A stretch of 64,000 nucleotides of DNA, from NCBI RefSeq assembly GCF_021018805.1, contig NC_086251.1:38014767-38078766 (forward strand), given 5' to 3'. Position 1 is the stretch's first letter; each line of letters opens with the position of its first letter. The notes beneath the pieces were generated by a model that saw only the letters and a list, made by a program, of their open reading frames with translations, was not told where the DNA came from and ran no database searches. The stretch comes from Prinia subflava (Eukaryota; Chordata; Aves; Passeriformes; Cisticolidae). This document shows positions 1 through 12,400 of this stretch, one piece after another. Made by a program: the position numbers and the translations under genes.

Positions 1-3000
1 TGCAACAGGTTCTCTCCATCTATGAAAACATGTTGCATGTATAAAGAGCAGTGCTGGTGCACTCTGATTTCTGTTCTCACAAAAGAAACCTTGAGATTAA
101 CTGCCTTAAACTGTTGTGACAAAAATAAAAAGCAGAAGCCTGATTTTCCTAGCGACACTCAGCAGTACCACCCTTGAGTCAAAGAGGAGACCAAGACCAA
201 CACCTACAGAGGCTAGAACATTCAGAGCTAAATGAAAGTGAACATTGCAAACCTACTCCTTCTTGAAGGAGTATTACGCATGGTAATGAACAATACAAAG
301 CAATCCTTTAAGACTGCAGCTGTTTGGCATGCTTGGGGAAAACACTACCCATCTACAGGATGGTAGTCCTAGGCTAGTGTCATGGATATTACTCTGTTTT
401 CATTGCTTAACTTGGTGAAAAGACTTTGCAGGACTTTGCAATCTAGTCACAGATATGATTGTTCACAATTTACAGCTTAGGAAATTTAGGAATAAGGAAG
501 GTGAGGCAATTGGCCCAAGGTAAATGAATGACAAGAGTTGTGAAGAGACCTTCATTATCCCCACTCTTATCCTAGTCACTAATCAGCACAGCCTCCAGTC
601 CTAAAGGAAGGAGGTATTTGGGGGGAGCAGCCCAGCCCTCCATCATACAGCTGGAGAGTACAGAACATGGGTGAGCACCTTATTTCTGTTGTGGCATTCT
701 TCCATCCACCAAAAAGTGTCCTACAACCCCTGTTTCCTGTCAAGGCAAGCCTCCTTGCTATAGACAGCACTGGAGAAAGTCCTAAGGCTACTTGCTGAGG
801 ACTGTCCCTACCTCTCCAGTTTTGGCTCTTAGCACAAAAAGAGTCTTTCATTCTCCCACAGGCCTGCCTGGGGAAGAGTGTGTCTGGAATAGAGCTAAAC
901 CATGGAAATCATGAGGAAAATTTAGACTACGTCTCTGAATGTATGACTTAAGAGTGACCTAATTTCTCTGTATCAAGTGTTCTTATCTCTTTATGGAGAA
1001 CAGCAATCAAATTATGGAGCTGCAAAAAATATTCAAAAATCTATTCTAAGGAAATTAACACTTTTCTTAATGAAGTCCTCACATGCACAAGTCTTAGTGT
1101 TTTAGAAGTTTATCTGGACTGCTCAACATACTCAACAGTAAACAGGCAATAAATAAGTTCTAATAATGGCCCTGCTATAAATTTGTCTTCTGCAATTTTG
1201 TAGCACTGTGTGAAGGCAGGAAAAAGTCTATGACACATGAATACTGAGGACTTACTGCACACCTGCACTGGACTGAGAACTCTGGTGGTTTTTAACTTGG
1301 CTGCAGCTGTTTCTCTGCTGCATTTTATCTCCCTCCAAGATAAAACACAGAAGAGAAATAGTAAGAATTCTTTCAGATGTCACAGGCAAAAACCCAACAC
1401 TGAAATGTCCTCTGTGTGTGCTCCCTCTGAATGAATAATCATCAACACTATGCTGTTTTCTACCTGTAGGCCAGAAATGGGTATCACTTGGATTCTGCTG
1501 GCATCTAAATACAGCAGCCAGATGAATGCCCACCTGAAGAGCCCCTCCCAGGGCAGGGTGACACCCTCCTGTCACAGCACTATTTCCATAACACCAGGTT
1601 CCTATAAACACAGATTTTCTTCCTGTAAGAGACAAGATTTCTTTATTCTGCTGGACTCAAAACCAAAGAAAAGCATTGGAAAGCTTTGAAAACTAAGGGC
1701 ATGTGCTGTCTATCAAAGAGAACTTGGGGCTGGTGCACGTTCGCAACAGCTATGAACAGCTGCTTCCTAGACAGAATGCTTTGCTTCAACAGTTTTTTCT
1801 CATCATGAACTTGAGCCAAAGCCTCAGTGTTCTGCTTTTCAGTAAATTCACACAAGAACAGGATTGTGGTTTAGACATTCTTACCAGTTTCAGAGACATA
1901 CTAAAACTGACCAGGCAGGCAGTTCTGTAGACCAGAAGGACTGGCACATCCCAGCTCTCAGTTCCAGAGTTATGTGGTGAGCTGGGGTCATCACTTTCTC
2001 AGATTCCTAGCATGCCATGACAGGCATCCAGCTCTTACACCATTCCCTTTGATACACACAAAGCACAGCAAACCAGAAGGCTCTAAACCAAATGCTTTCT
2101 GCTCAGCTCTTTATTTGGAAAATTTTTGTCTTGCTCATCCACAGTTTCCTTTCAGAGCTCTGCACCTTCCATTCCAGCCCACCTTGGGATGCAGTGTTGG
2201 GCCTAGAAATAATAAGGTGCAGATGGCAGCCCATTGTCCTTAGCCATGTGACACCTCATGCTATTGCTTTTCTCCAGCTTATTAACAAAGCAGAGAGGGA
2301 AAGGGGTGACAAAAGGCCTGTTATTGCTCTGTGCAGGCTGTGAGCCAGAAGTGAACCTAGCTGCGCTCTGATGATGATCCATGGCTTGGTCGTGCCCCAG
2401 GGACTCCAGGTGGAAGCTGCAGTGGGGACAGTGAGAGCCAAGCCTTCCAACAGGAGCTGGACAGTGAAACAGAGAAACCTGCAAAGCTGCTAAGAGTGGG
2501 ACCCAGAGGAGCCATGCCAGACAACTTTTTATTTTCTGATTCTAGTGAGATTTGAGAAACAGACAGTGGCAGTTCAGGCCTGTGTGACACCAACATGTTC
2601 ATACAGTGTTTTCAGAAGATGAAAGGGTGAAATTTTAATGTCTATTTTCTTGCTTTCATTTACATTCAAGAGTCATATCATCTTGGGAAAAGCATGCACT
2701 AATTGATACTTGCCACCAGCTGAGCAAAATGGTCACAATCAACCTACAGTGGAAGGCTTGCAACACTTACAACAGACTGAGAACCTGTAACTGGATCTTT
2801 GGAAGGAGCTGAATTTTCAGTTTTAAGCATATGAAGATCAGATGACAGATTCAGAGGATAAAATGACAAGTGCCCTGATTTTTATCTGACATCTGATTAT
2901 CTACAGCTACTAGAAGAGATTTGCATTTGAGAAGCAGTTCATACCTGATTATTTGAGATAGAATGCTAAAAAATAAAAGAAAGGAAAAAATTATAATGAA

Positions 3001-5858
3001 GTAAAACTACCACTTAGTTGTACTGCATACTTTTGAAGCCATCAGTTTGATATCTAATCCTTAATGTTCTTGTTCACCTGTTACTCAAGAAAACTTACTC
3101 AAGAAAACAATATTTTGTTTCAGCAATGGAATAATACAAAACATTGCAATTTCTGGAAAGATCCCAGATCTGGATTTAAACATTATGTCTTGGATGTATC
3201 CCTTAAAAAAATAAACTAAAGGAAACTAAAGCCACATGTGGCGGAACTTAAACAGGCACCTGTAATCTCAAAATGAACAAGTGTTAAATGAATATTTCCT
3301 CTGGAAGATTTGGGAGCAGCTTTTTATACCATGTGTCTCTCACATGCAAGAAGAAACTCTGGAAAATATTTCCGGTCAAATAGAAGATGGAAAGTGTTCA
3401 GGAGCAGATGGAGGTAATCTTAGCACAAAATTTTCACTGCATGCTAAGGCTTTGACCATACCCACAGGCAGCAGGCAAAATACAAATTGCTATTAAAACA
3501 ATTCATCAGTATGGGAACTGTAGAGCAAACTTAAGGCAAAAAAAGTGACTTCACTGGTAAAGATTATAATCCCTCTTCAATGCCAGGCCCTCAATAATAG
3601 TTGTTACAGCTTGGAGTCACAATCTTAACCCTTTAGCTTAAGCTGTAATTGCTCATTCTTGCTAGAAGTCATTCATGTGGTGGTGAGGAAGGACTGAAGG
3701 AGTCCTTTTAGCCAGTGTGTGGAAGGCTTCTGTTCATTTGCTGCTCAATGAATCATCATTATATATGGTCAGATAATTACGAGTGGTTTGTTTAACCCAG
3801 AACAAGAAATAGAGGGGTTTTAAGCATTTAACTACTGCAAGCCATATGCAGAGATAACAATTTCAAACCTATAGGCAATCTGATTTCAGACTTCTCTGAC
3901 TTTATTTTATGTCATTTTGTGTACCCAGACTCAGGAAGCTGAAGAGGAAAGAAACACCATGTAGGGTTGTATGGGTGTAGCGATTTGAAGATTCAGAATG
4001 CTACAGCAGCCAGAAAGTATACACACAATCTGAATTACTCTGACATATGTATTTTTAAGCAATATTTTGCTCAAATATTATTTTTAGCAGCACGCAGGGA
4101 GACTGGGTGAAGCCTCCAAGAGGAATCAACAGCTGCAGAGACTGCTCACCAGCTATAGGTCAGATCATGTTCAGGATGTGAAGAGCACCCTGTGTCTGCA
4201 CTCTTCAAAGCAGAGTGAACTGACCTGCAGGACCACAACCCTCCTGTGGATTGCCTCCATGTGTGTTTACCTGGGCTGATAAAAACACTGCCTCCACCTC
4301 ACTGCTGCCCTTGGAACAGAGCCCACTGCCAGGCCCCCAGCCCAGCCTGCTGCCAAATAAAGCAGGCAGCAGGAGCTGTGGTCAGGACAGGCCAGGAAGA
4401 AGGAAAAGGGCAGAAAGGAAGACAAAAGAAGAGGAGAAGCAAAGCAAACCTGAGTTGGAAAGGACCAGCACTATTCTGCTGTGACAGGGTAAGGAGGGAG
4501 GCCCAGGTCTGCAGACAGGAAGAGGTTTCTGGCAGTGTAGGCAGCATTTGCATCCCCAGCTGCAAGTATTTCATGGATTGGATTTCTTGGAAACATGGCA
4601 CTGAGTCACTGAAAAAGATAACTACAGTAAATGTGCTTAGATGGAGGGCTTTTTCATTAAAAGCTCTGATTGGCCGCTGATTGCTTGCTTTTTTCTTTAA
4701 TTGAAAAGTTTCTCACTTTGCTGTAATTCTCAACAGGTTTTCATTGTGTTCCTAGAACAATTAGAGGCTCCCTCCTCTGGCTCTGTTTAATACCTGTATT
4801 TATAGGTATTAATATGGGAATTTTCCCATCAAAATCTTTCCAGAAGAGGGACAAAAGAAAAAAGACTGCTTTATAGTATTAAGTGAGGACTTGAAATCCT
4901 GCAGAAATTGTATTTCTACGCAAAATTATTCTCTTTTTTTTTTTCTTTCTTTGTCAAATCGATGACTACATTTTCAGCACCTAATTGAATGTCACAGTTT
5001 TAACTCAAAGCAAAGCAAGATAAAGTGTATCAAGAAGAGGAAGCAAAAGAATTCTCATCTTCTTCACTTTTTTCTTGAAAGATCAAAAGCTATAATGAGA
5101 TAGGTCTGAATTTCATAAAATTTGGGATCCTTATAAGTTAGGAAAATAATTTTGTTTGAACTATACAGCTCTTATGTTCAGTTTCAGAATAACATTTCTA
5201 AGTGCCTTACAACATTAAATACAGGCTTCTGTAATTGGACCTTCTGTCTCGCTGATACTTCCATGACGTTGTGTCCAAATCCCGATTATATTTCATTTAA
5301 ATTCTTAATAGCTTTTACCACAGATCACAGCCTTTGCATGGGAGCTTCTGAACCTTGATGAGTCTTAATGCTCTGTCACCCTGAGGTCAGGAAACTACAC
5401 CAATTTTATGATGGCTAAACTACATAAATGACATTTATAGGACTGAATTGATCCAATCTTACTTTATATTTCAAATATACAGAATCTGTCCAAATGCTGC
5501 ATTCAAATGAGCATGCCTAGGACGGTCACCAAGCAGACTCAGTGCTCCTCACGGTCCTGAGGGCATAACAAACCTGACTGTCCCTGCCCAGCTCCTGGGG
5601 CTCCTCACAGCCCACCATGGCTGTGAACCCCACATCAGCCCCTTTTTGACTGTTATTGATGTAAATTAAAACCTGCCCTTTTGGAGAAAGAAAGTCTTTC
5701 TGATAATTTATGCACCACACCAACATATACCTATCTCAAAACTCCATTTCAACACATTACTCAAGAAATCTTCCCTCAATCATTCCTGAAGTCTTTGGGT
5801 AGGGATTGCTCTTTTTCCTGCTGTGTCTTCACGTGTCCATCTGGGCTGTGTCAAGGGC
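1..5858. other. Non-coding single-copy-looking DNA
   Basis: I see no supported gene, RNA gene or recognisable transposon here. Short open frames occur on both strands, including one of 144 codons at 4246-4680 on the plus strand. That frame overlaps frames in other phases and shows no domain, so I treat these as chance. A 14-bp perfect tandem duplication at 3081-3108 is listed separately. The stretch is probably intergenic or intronic. Confidence 0.6.
3081..3108. repeat. 14-bp perfect tandem duplication
   Basis: Two adjacent identical copies of the unit TTACTCAAGAAAAC occupy 3081-3094 and 3095-3108. With only two copies this looks like a replication-slippage duplication rather than a satellite. 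Confidence 0.9.
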
Positions 5859-6421
5859 TGACATGTTCTAACCCCAGCTGGCAGCTGAGCACCACAGAGC
5901 TGCTCCCCCAGTGGGATGGGGGAAAGGGAATTGGAAGTCTTAAAGGGAAAAAACTCACAGATTGTGACAAAAACGGTTTAATAATTGAAATAAAATAAAA
6001 ATAATAATCCAAAATTGTGACAAAAAGAGAAAATAACAAAGAGAGAGAAATAAAACCCAAGACAGACAAGTGGTGCAAATGAAAACTGCTCACCACCAAC
6101 CAATGTGCACCCAGGCTCTGAGCAGTGGTCTCCAGACAACCTTCCCCCACAGTTCTATTGCCAGGCATGATGCCATGTGGTATGGAATATCCCTGGGGTC
6201 AGCTGTGCCAGCTGCATCCCCTTCCAGCCTTTTGTGCTTCCCCACCCTTCTCACCGCTGGGTGGTGTGAGAAGCAGAAAAAGCCTTGGCTCTGTGTAAGC
6301 ACTGTTCGTCTGTAACACAAACATCCCTGAACTACCAACTCTGGTTCCAGCACAAATCCAAAGCACAGCCCCACGCCGGCTACTGTGGAGAAAATTAACT
6401 CAACCTCAACCAAAGCCAGCA
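5859..6421 (-). mobile_element. Solo LTR of an avian endogenous retrovirus (worn copy)
   Basis: On the minus strand this reads as a widespread avian LTR. It opens with TGCTGGCTTTGGTTGAGGTT, followed by the GAGTTAATTTTCTCCACAGTAGC block. It continues through a block ending in GCTTCTCACACCACCC and the GGGATATTCCATACCACATG segment. It closes with the CCCATCCCACTGGGGGAGCAGC block and ends near TTAGAACATGTCA. I set the plus-strand start at the TG of TGACATGTTCTAACCCCAGC and the end at the CA of CCAAAGCCAGCA, giving 563 bp. An ATTAAA polyadenylation signal on the minus strand lies at 5978-5983. The TATA segment expected upstream of the R region is mutated, so promoter function is doubtful. I see no matching target-site duplication and no adjoining retroviral genes, so it is most likely an old solo LTR. 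I recognise the family from memory of bird LTRs; the exact subfamily is not determined. Confidence 0.85.
5978..5983 (-). terminator. LTR polyadenylation signal ATTAAA
   Basis: The plus strand reads TTTAAT here, which is ATTAAA on the minus strand, the common variant of the polyadenylation hexamer. It sits in the expected R-region position of the LTR at 5859-6421. Confidence 0.5.
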
Positions 6422-8636
6422 TTCATTCTTAGATAATAGATGTAAAACAAGGAATTGTAGCCTCAAAGTTAACTCAGTGTTAATTATGAAGCTTGGAGAG
6501 GGGTGCAAATAAGATAACTGGAACTGAACAGAAAATTTTCTTAGCCTGGGAAAACTTTGCCATTTCATAAAGTCTTCAAAGTCCCAAACTAGAGCATGGT
6601 GGATTGAGACCATCTAGAAGCTTTTGTTCCCAAACTGATCAGGTAGCCTTACAACTGTCATGTGTTTCTTCCTCCTGTTCTCTCCATCTCAAACAATGAA
6701 TAACCAGTCTGTCAAACTTGCTTTAGTTGTGATTTAAGAAAAAATCATGCCCTTATTTTATTGGTTTTGCATTAAAAATCAGGATAGAGTTACCTTGAAA
6801 ATCATTTCAATATATAATGAACCACAAAATATACAGCAAAAATCTTCTAAGGAAGTTGACTATTTTTTTTCCTTATTGTTTACAGGTTTGTGATTTTAAC
6901 CACAATTGATACTAGGCAAAGAACACATTCCCCACCCCCTCCCTACAAAAATCCTGTTCATTACATTTTCCTGCTCTCTATCCCCACAACAAAATGCTGA
7001 AAATGCTGGAGAACACTCTGAAAATACCTATGAGCTAATGCAAAAAATTCTCAAAAAGTTCAGGGAAGGGAAATACTCAACATATTAGCACTTCCAACAC
7101 AGCATCCAAGATAAAACTCAGTGAGCTGATGTTTTAGCTCAGAAACAAGTGCTGTTTTGATGCCATGTTCTTTCTTTTGACAGGCATTTTAAGAGGTAAA
7201 ATCTGAAAATTACTGATGTCAAAACCTTATGGGAATAATTCTGCTAGCAATCTTATTGGAAGTCAAACAGAATTAGACTGTGCAGAGACATACCAAAACG
7301 TAGCAAAGATAATATAGCTAAATAAGCTATATAGATTAATAGTTCAATAATATAAATAAAGTACAGATGGGAACTGATATTGTGGTGGAGTAGGAGACAG
7401 ATTAAAGACAACTACAGTTTAGACCAAAACCCAAGTGCTTTTATGTCAATTAATTTGTGTATATTGGAAATATTGAGTGGGGATTTACAGGAAGAATGGC
7501 TAAACAGAACAAAAATAGGAACCACAAGTACTGTGTTAGAGCAGAAAGAGGCTGAAGGCTTCCATACATTCCAACTGGCAAAAGTCTGGGTTACTTCCAA
7601 GCCTCAAAAAGAAATAGCTTCTGAGGTTGCAGGTCTGCTCCATAGAATTAATGGTCAAATCTTCCAAGAGGTCATACAGCCAGAGGACAGCAAAGAGGAA
7701 GAAACATAATAAAAGGATTATTAATCTGACCACAAATGTATACAACTTTTTAGAGCAAACTTTGATGGAAAGAATAATTAAAGACATGGAAGGAAGCAGA
7801 AAGAAATACTGCATAGGTTTATTAAAAGTAGAACAAGCAAGACTAAACATGAAAGTAAATTATTAAGACTGAGGAGAGGCAGCTGATTCAATGTACATGG
7901 ACATTGGTAAAAATATTTAATGATGTGGAGAGAGAAGATAAGAGAGAAATCATGAAGTTAGAGACTAGAGATTAATATAATATTAGATTATAAACTAGGA
8001 GAATCACTGGCTAAAGGGGAGATTACAGCAAAATTAGAAGCCTGGAGATGAAGGGTAATTCACAGGTAATGTCTCATTACTTTTTCTTAGAAAGTTTGAT
8101 TCCTATATTTTTAATGACTATGGTGCAAAAATGTTTGCAGCATTAAAATTTGCTGTTGTCTCAGAATGTAAGGGTTCCAATACAGAGGAAGATCAGTGAA
8201 AAAGTGATGAAGGTCATTAAAAGCTGGAGTGAGACATATGGAATGAAAATGTCATTTGTACCAAGCACAAGATTACACACGTGGGTCAAGTGTTCTTGCC
8301 ATAAATATATCTATTATCTATTGGTAAGAACCAAAGAGAGAGAAGATCTGAAGTGGATGGAAGCTCCTGAACAATTATGAACTTCCAATATAATTCAGAT
8401 GTGAAAGAGTCAGATTGTAGATGAGGATTCTATTGGGCAAGATTTTTGGAGATATGCAAAAAAATATTAAGATTACTTACTAACACTAGTAAGATCTAGC
8501 TGATCCATTCTGTGTCTGAAGCACACGATCTCCAGGTAGAGCAGGTGCTATATATTAGTTTCACTATCCCCTTTTCATTTAAGCTTTTCAAAGAAAATCA
8601 AATTGTAGGTGTACTGCATGACCTTAAATCATGCTT
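6422..8636. other. Non-coding DNA with a purine-biased A-rich stretch
   Basis: No gene is supported. From about 7290 to 8480 the plus strand is markedly rich in A and G, with many GAAG, AAAG and AGAT runs. Several open frames follow from that bias, for example 7380-7709 (109 codons). None has a recognisable domain. The texture resembles the worn body or 3' untranslated part of an old LINE, but no diagnostic motif confirms this. Confidence 0.45.
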
Positions 8637-8670
8637 TCTCAGGGTTATTGCTTCCCTGAGATTCTCCTTG

Positions 8671-8767
8671 GGGTTGCTGGCCCACAAGGTAATAAGGTTT
8701 TCCCCCAGGGTTGCTGTTCCCTGAGGGTTTCCTCTGGGTTGCTGTTCCCAGAGGTAATAAGGTTTTC
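8671..8767 (-). repeat. Internal sub-repeats in the LTR U5 end
   Basis: GGGTTGCTG occurs at 8671-8679, 8708-8716 and 8736-8744. AGGTAATAAGGTTTTC occurs at 8687-8702 and 8752-8767, a 65-bp spacing. This is an imperfect tandem duplication inside the LTR and may be a subfamily marker. Confidence 0.8.
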
Positions 8768-8847
8768 AGTCTTCTCTTCGCCCTAAGTGTTTCACACCAG
8801 AGGTAGAGAGGACAAGTTGAGTCTGCCGGTGCACATTTCCAAGGTTG

Positions 8848-8853
8848 TTTATT
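8848..8853 (-). terminator. LTR polyadenylation signal AATAAA
   Basis: TTTATT on the plus strand is AATAAA on the minus strand. It lies about 145 bp downstream of the TATA-like sequence of the same LTR, as expected for the R region. Confidence 0.65.
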
Positions 8854-8989
8854 CTTCATTATCTCAGTCCTTTCTCAGCTCTGCCAGGCCTCCCTGGCAG
8901 GGTACCTTATCTTAGTTCTTTCTCAGCTCTGTGAGGCATCCCCAGCAGAGCAGGACACGCGGCAGACTGGGCGGATCAGAGAGTCCCGC

Positions 8990-9001
8990 ACCTTATGTAC
9001 A
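8990..9001 (-). promoter_or_regulatory. LTR TATA-like element
   Basis: The minus strand reads TGTACATAAGG just before a GC-rich segment. That is a plausible TATA-type core promoter at the U3/R boundary of the LTR. Activity in the host is unknown. Confidence 0.45.
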
Positions 9002-9420
9002 GTCCCCTTGACCCAACCACTGTCCGAGACGTATTTTTTATTTACAAAATTTTACCAATACCTACTACCTTTACTAACATGTCAGTTCTACTCTAAGCCA
9101 ATCTCTAAAACCCAACTCAGCACAAGATGGGGGACGAGAACAAGAACAAGGAGGACAGGGGCCACTCCGCAATTCCTCCATCTTGTCTCTTCAGCCCCAT
9201 ATGCTAAGAATCCTAATTTCTATATTTATATTCTATAATAAACCATCCACTACTTATTTTAAATTCTTAGGATTTGTGATTCTTCCTGCATGTGAGTGTT
9301 CACTCCCACGGACAGGAATCAGAGTCAGTGTCCTCCTGGGATCTGTGTGGGTCTAACTGACCCCCCTGTCCGGTCTCCTAACCCTCCAGGGTGGCCAGAG
9401 GGATGTTCTAGACTCCAACA

Positions 9421-12400
9421 ATGCTTCACGTCTTTAGCTTGTAAGCTCTCCCCCTTTTTGTCCCAGTTCCACATGAGGACATTAGGGCTTGCTGTCCTCT
9501 TTCTCCCCTGTTCCCAGTTTCCATGGGAAGGCAACTCAGATGAGAGACAGAAGGAAGACATACTGCAACTGGTTCCCCAGTTTGAAGAGAGAAGGGAAAT
9601 ACACAGCAGATACCTTATGGAGCAGTACACATTTTGCCTAAGAGAGATGACTTTTTGCCCAACAGTTTGATGACTGAGAGGTACGCTGTCCAAAAAACAA
9701 TCAGGCAGGCAGCAGGGGGAAAAGAGAAAAAAAAATATTAGCGCAAAGGCAAGCTGAATCGACTAGCAATAAATTTCAAAACAACACACTAGAGGTCAGC
9801 TGGGATAGAGGATCATCCCTCTAGCCTTGAAAGCAGGAAGGCCCCAGCATAGCCTTTCAGCAGGAATTAAAAACAACAAAAAAAAGCTAGATTCAAACAG
9901 AACTCAGTCAGCTGTTGGAAGAGTTTTCACGACCTGGTTGACTGGCTATAGCACTTCCAGTGATTCAGAAGTTCTCCTCCAGAGCAACATTCCTAATTAT
10001 AATGTTTGTTAGTACAGGTCTAATTTCATCACCCTGTATATTCTTTTTAAACAGAGCTCAATGTTCAGAAGCAGGCAAACCACAGGCAGGATGTTTCCTA
10101 CAGTTCTTGCTCTGCAGTGTTGTAGAAGAAATCCTTGTAATGCAAGTGAATTCCTTCTATCTCTAATGCACAGAAACTAATTCCCATGAAATAATGGACA
10201 CCATTCTCTTGATACTCAGGAAATGTACAATTTCTGCAGAGTGGGAAACTGTAGAGAGAAGATGGAAACACTGAAAGGTGTTTGGAAAAGAGTCAAGTAG
10301 TTTCTCATTTCAATTTGCCATCTTTGTTTTAGTAATTTTTAAGATTTTGTCCCTATCCCTTTTACAGCACCTCCAAAGCAATCAAAGAAAACAATAACAG
10401 TGCTCAGGAGTCCTTTCAGAGACTATATTGAATTTTGTCAGCTGCAGATTTTATAGGAAGAGACAGAAAGCCTAGAAAGGTGAAATATGGAGTAGGACTC
10501 AAGATTTCTGACCCTGCTGCCAGAAAGCAGCAGACTTTTAATAATTCAATGAAGGCTACAATTTCATGTGTAGATCATGTTCCACTTTCTTTGAAGAGAA
10601 TCCCCACAGAGTGTCAGGGGCTTTTTCCACTGTAGGAGATAAGAAAGGCAGACAGTACAACCAAACTTCAAAATAACTGTTTTACTATTCATCTTTGAAG
10701 AAGCTGTAAGTTTCTGTAAGCTTTAGCCTTACTGACTTCCCAGGAAACTCCATACTATGTAAGAGGCTGTTATAGAAATTTGTAATCATTCTCAAATATA
10801 CTGGATGAGGAAGATAATGGCAAAATAACAAGTATGTTGTTAGCATACCACACATCCCAGCACTATCAATTACATGCTCTTTTAGAGAAAGAATAAACTG
10901 AAAGTAGTGTTAAAATTGTCAATTTACAAATGAAAATTTATCAAACAAGTAGTGAAGGAGACCATAGTGAAGGCCTGCGAGAGTATGTCAAATGTTTTCT
11001 AAGATTACTGAAACTTGGTCTAGTGCTAATTAGCTTTAAATGATTCTGCCCTGTGGCAGCTGGACAGCGGTTTGGATGTCAGGAAACCTTCTGAAATTGC
11101 CAAAGGAGGAGGAAGAACTGTACTTTTCAGTTTTATTCAACAGACAACCATGATGTAGTTTCTCAGGGTATGATTTCTGTATGATAAGATGCTCCAGTTT
11201 TCATTCCCATGCAAATAGTCAAGGCAAACGTAGAGATTGCCAATGGCCAGATAAAACAAGGAAAATCCTGAGTGTTTTTAGGCTGAGATGATCTCAACGA
11301 AACAAAAAAGGGGGGGAGGAGTTTCTGCAGGAAAATTGAAGTCTAAGATGCTTATTTATTGCAGGAAAACAGATAGCAATAGATCAGATACAATAATAGA
11401 GAGGTTAACAAGAGCTAACATACCACCATCTACTGCATTAGTATTAGAACTCCTCAACTGAGATACTTTGTTTAACACTTTTGTTTACAGAGTTAATACT
11501 CGTAATTGTTCAACCAGAGTGAACTGAACATTTTCCTTGAAAAAGGAATGAATATTACCTATCTGCATGGCTTGAAAAGTTACTTGTGAATTCTAAAAGT
11601 CAAAATTTTCAGGCTCAAGTAGCTTACAGCACCACACAGATAAATTTAGAAGGATTTTCAATGGCTGAGCAGTTGCAAATTTCATTATAAGGATTCAAGT
11701 ACAGATGTCATCCATTCAGGCTGTCCCTGTCTGTGACTAAAGAAAGATCTTGTCTTGTGCTAGAAAGAGAACCATATTTCCCTTAGCACAAAATCTTGAA
11801 GTATGTCAGACAACTACCTTATTTATTGACTCTGTTTACTGCATTGAAGGATTGTATACTAACACAATAAACCGTTTCTTGAGGGAATGAAAAGTATTTC
11901 TACTTTCATTAGGGCTCTAACTTTCTTTTTCTGGAAACAATTTCTTTCTAGGGTCCTCAAGGTGAAAGCATACACATTTGGTGCCTTGCTATAATAAAGT
12001 AAATATTTCCTGTTCCTAATCATACTGACCTTGTGATCTATCATTGCTGGGATTTATATTCCTGGGAAGCTTTGAGAAGTTATAGTTTTCCTCTCCAGGA
12101 AAACAGATCTCTTTCTGAGTTTTACCTGATTCAGAGCTAGCTTAAAATGAATATAGAGTTTTCTTGGTATCAGATTCCATATCCAGAATTAAAAAGCTGA
12201 AATTAATATAAAGGGTCAGAGAAAATTGAGCTTATATTCCAAAAATGCTATTAAACTTGTCAAGGTTCTGATGAATTCACATAAACACCCTTAAAACCAG
12301 GCTGAACATTCCTTGTTTAAGTTAGCTGCCAATTTTATATCTTGTTTGGGAGCAGAAGAAGTTACTGGGAGAAGAAAAGACACTAGTCATGAAAGGACGG

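Larger units (their letters stand above)
8637..9420 (-). mobile_element. Solo LTR of a passerine-type endogenous retrovirus
   Basis: Read on the minus strand, the element starts TGTTGGAGTCTAGAACATCC at 9420. It carries a CATCTTGTGCTGAG segment and a TAAATAAAAAATACGTCTCG segment. A TATA-like TGTACATAAGG lies at about 8990-9001, and a canonical AATAAA polyadenylation signal at 8848-8853. These are in the U3, R, U5 order expected of an LTR in minus orientation. Its U5 end has a repeated module: GGGTTGCTG at 8671, 8708 and 8736, and GGTAATAAGGTTTTC twice, 65 bp apart. The hexamer ATGCTT lies directly outside the 5' end (9421-9426) and again at 8631-8636, which suggests a target-site duplication. 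If so, the LTR end is not a canonical CA, so the left boundary is tentative. No internal retroviral sequence is recognisable on either side. It looks like an ERVL-type or related songbird LTR; the family is not fixed. Confidence 0.8.

Noticed and set aside
4246..4680. 144-codon frame on the plus strand
   Set aside because: It overlaps frames in another phase and on the opposite strand, has a lysine/arginine-rich low-complexity middle, and has no domain.
9421..9700. Possible internal retroviral sequence next to the 8.64-9.42 kb LTR
   Set aside because: No primer binding site, polypurine tract or retroviral protein motif is seen, and the candidate ATGCTT duplication suggests a solo LTR.
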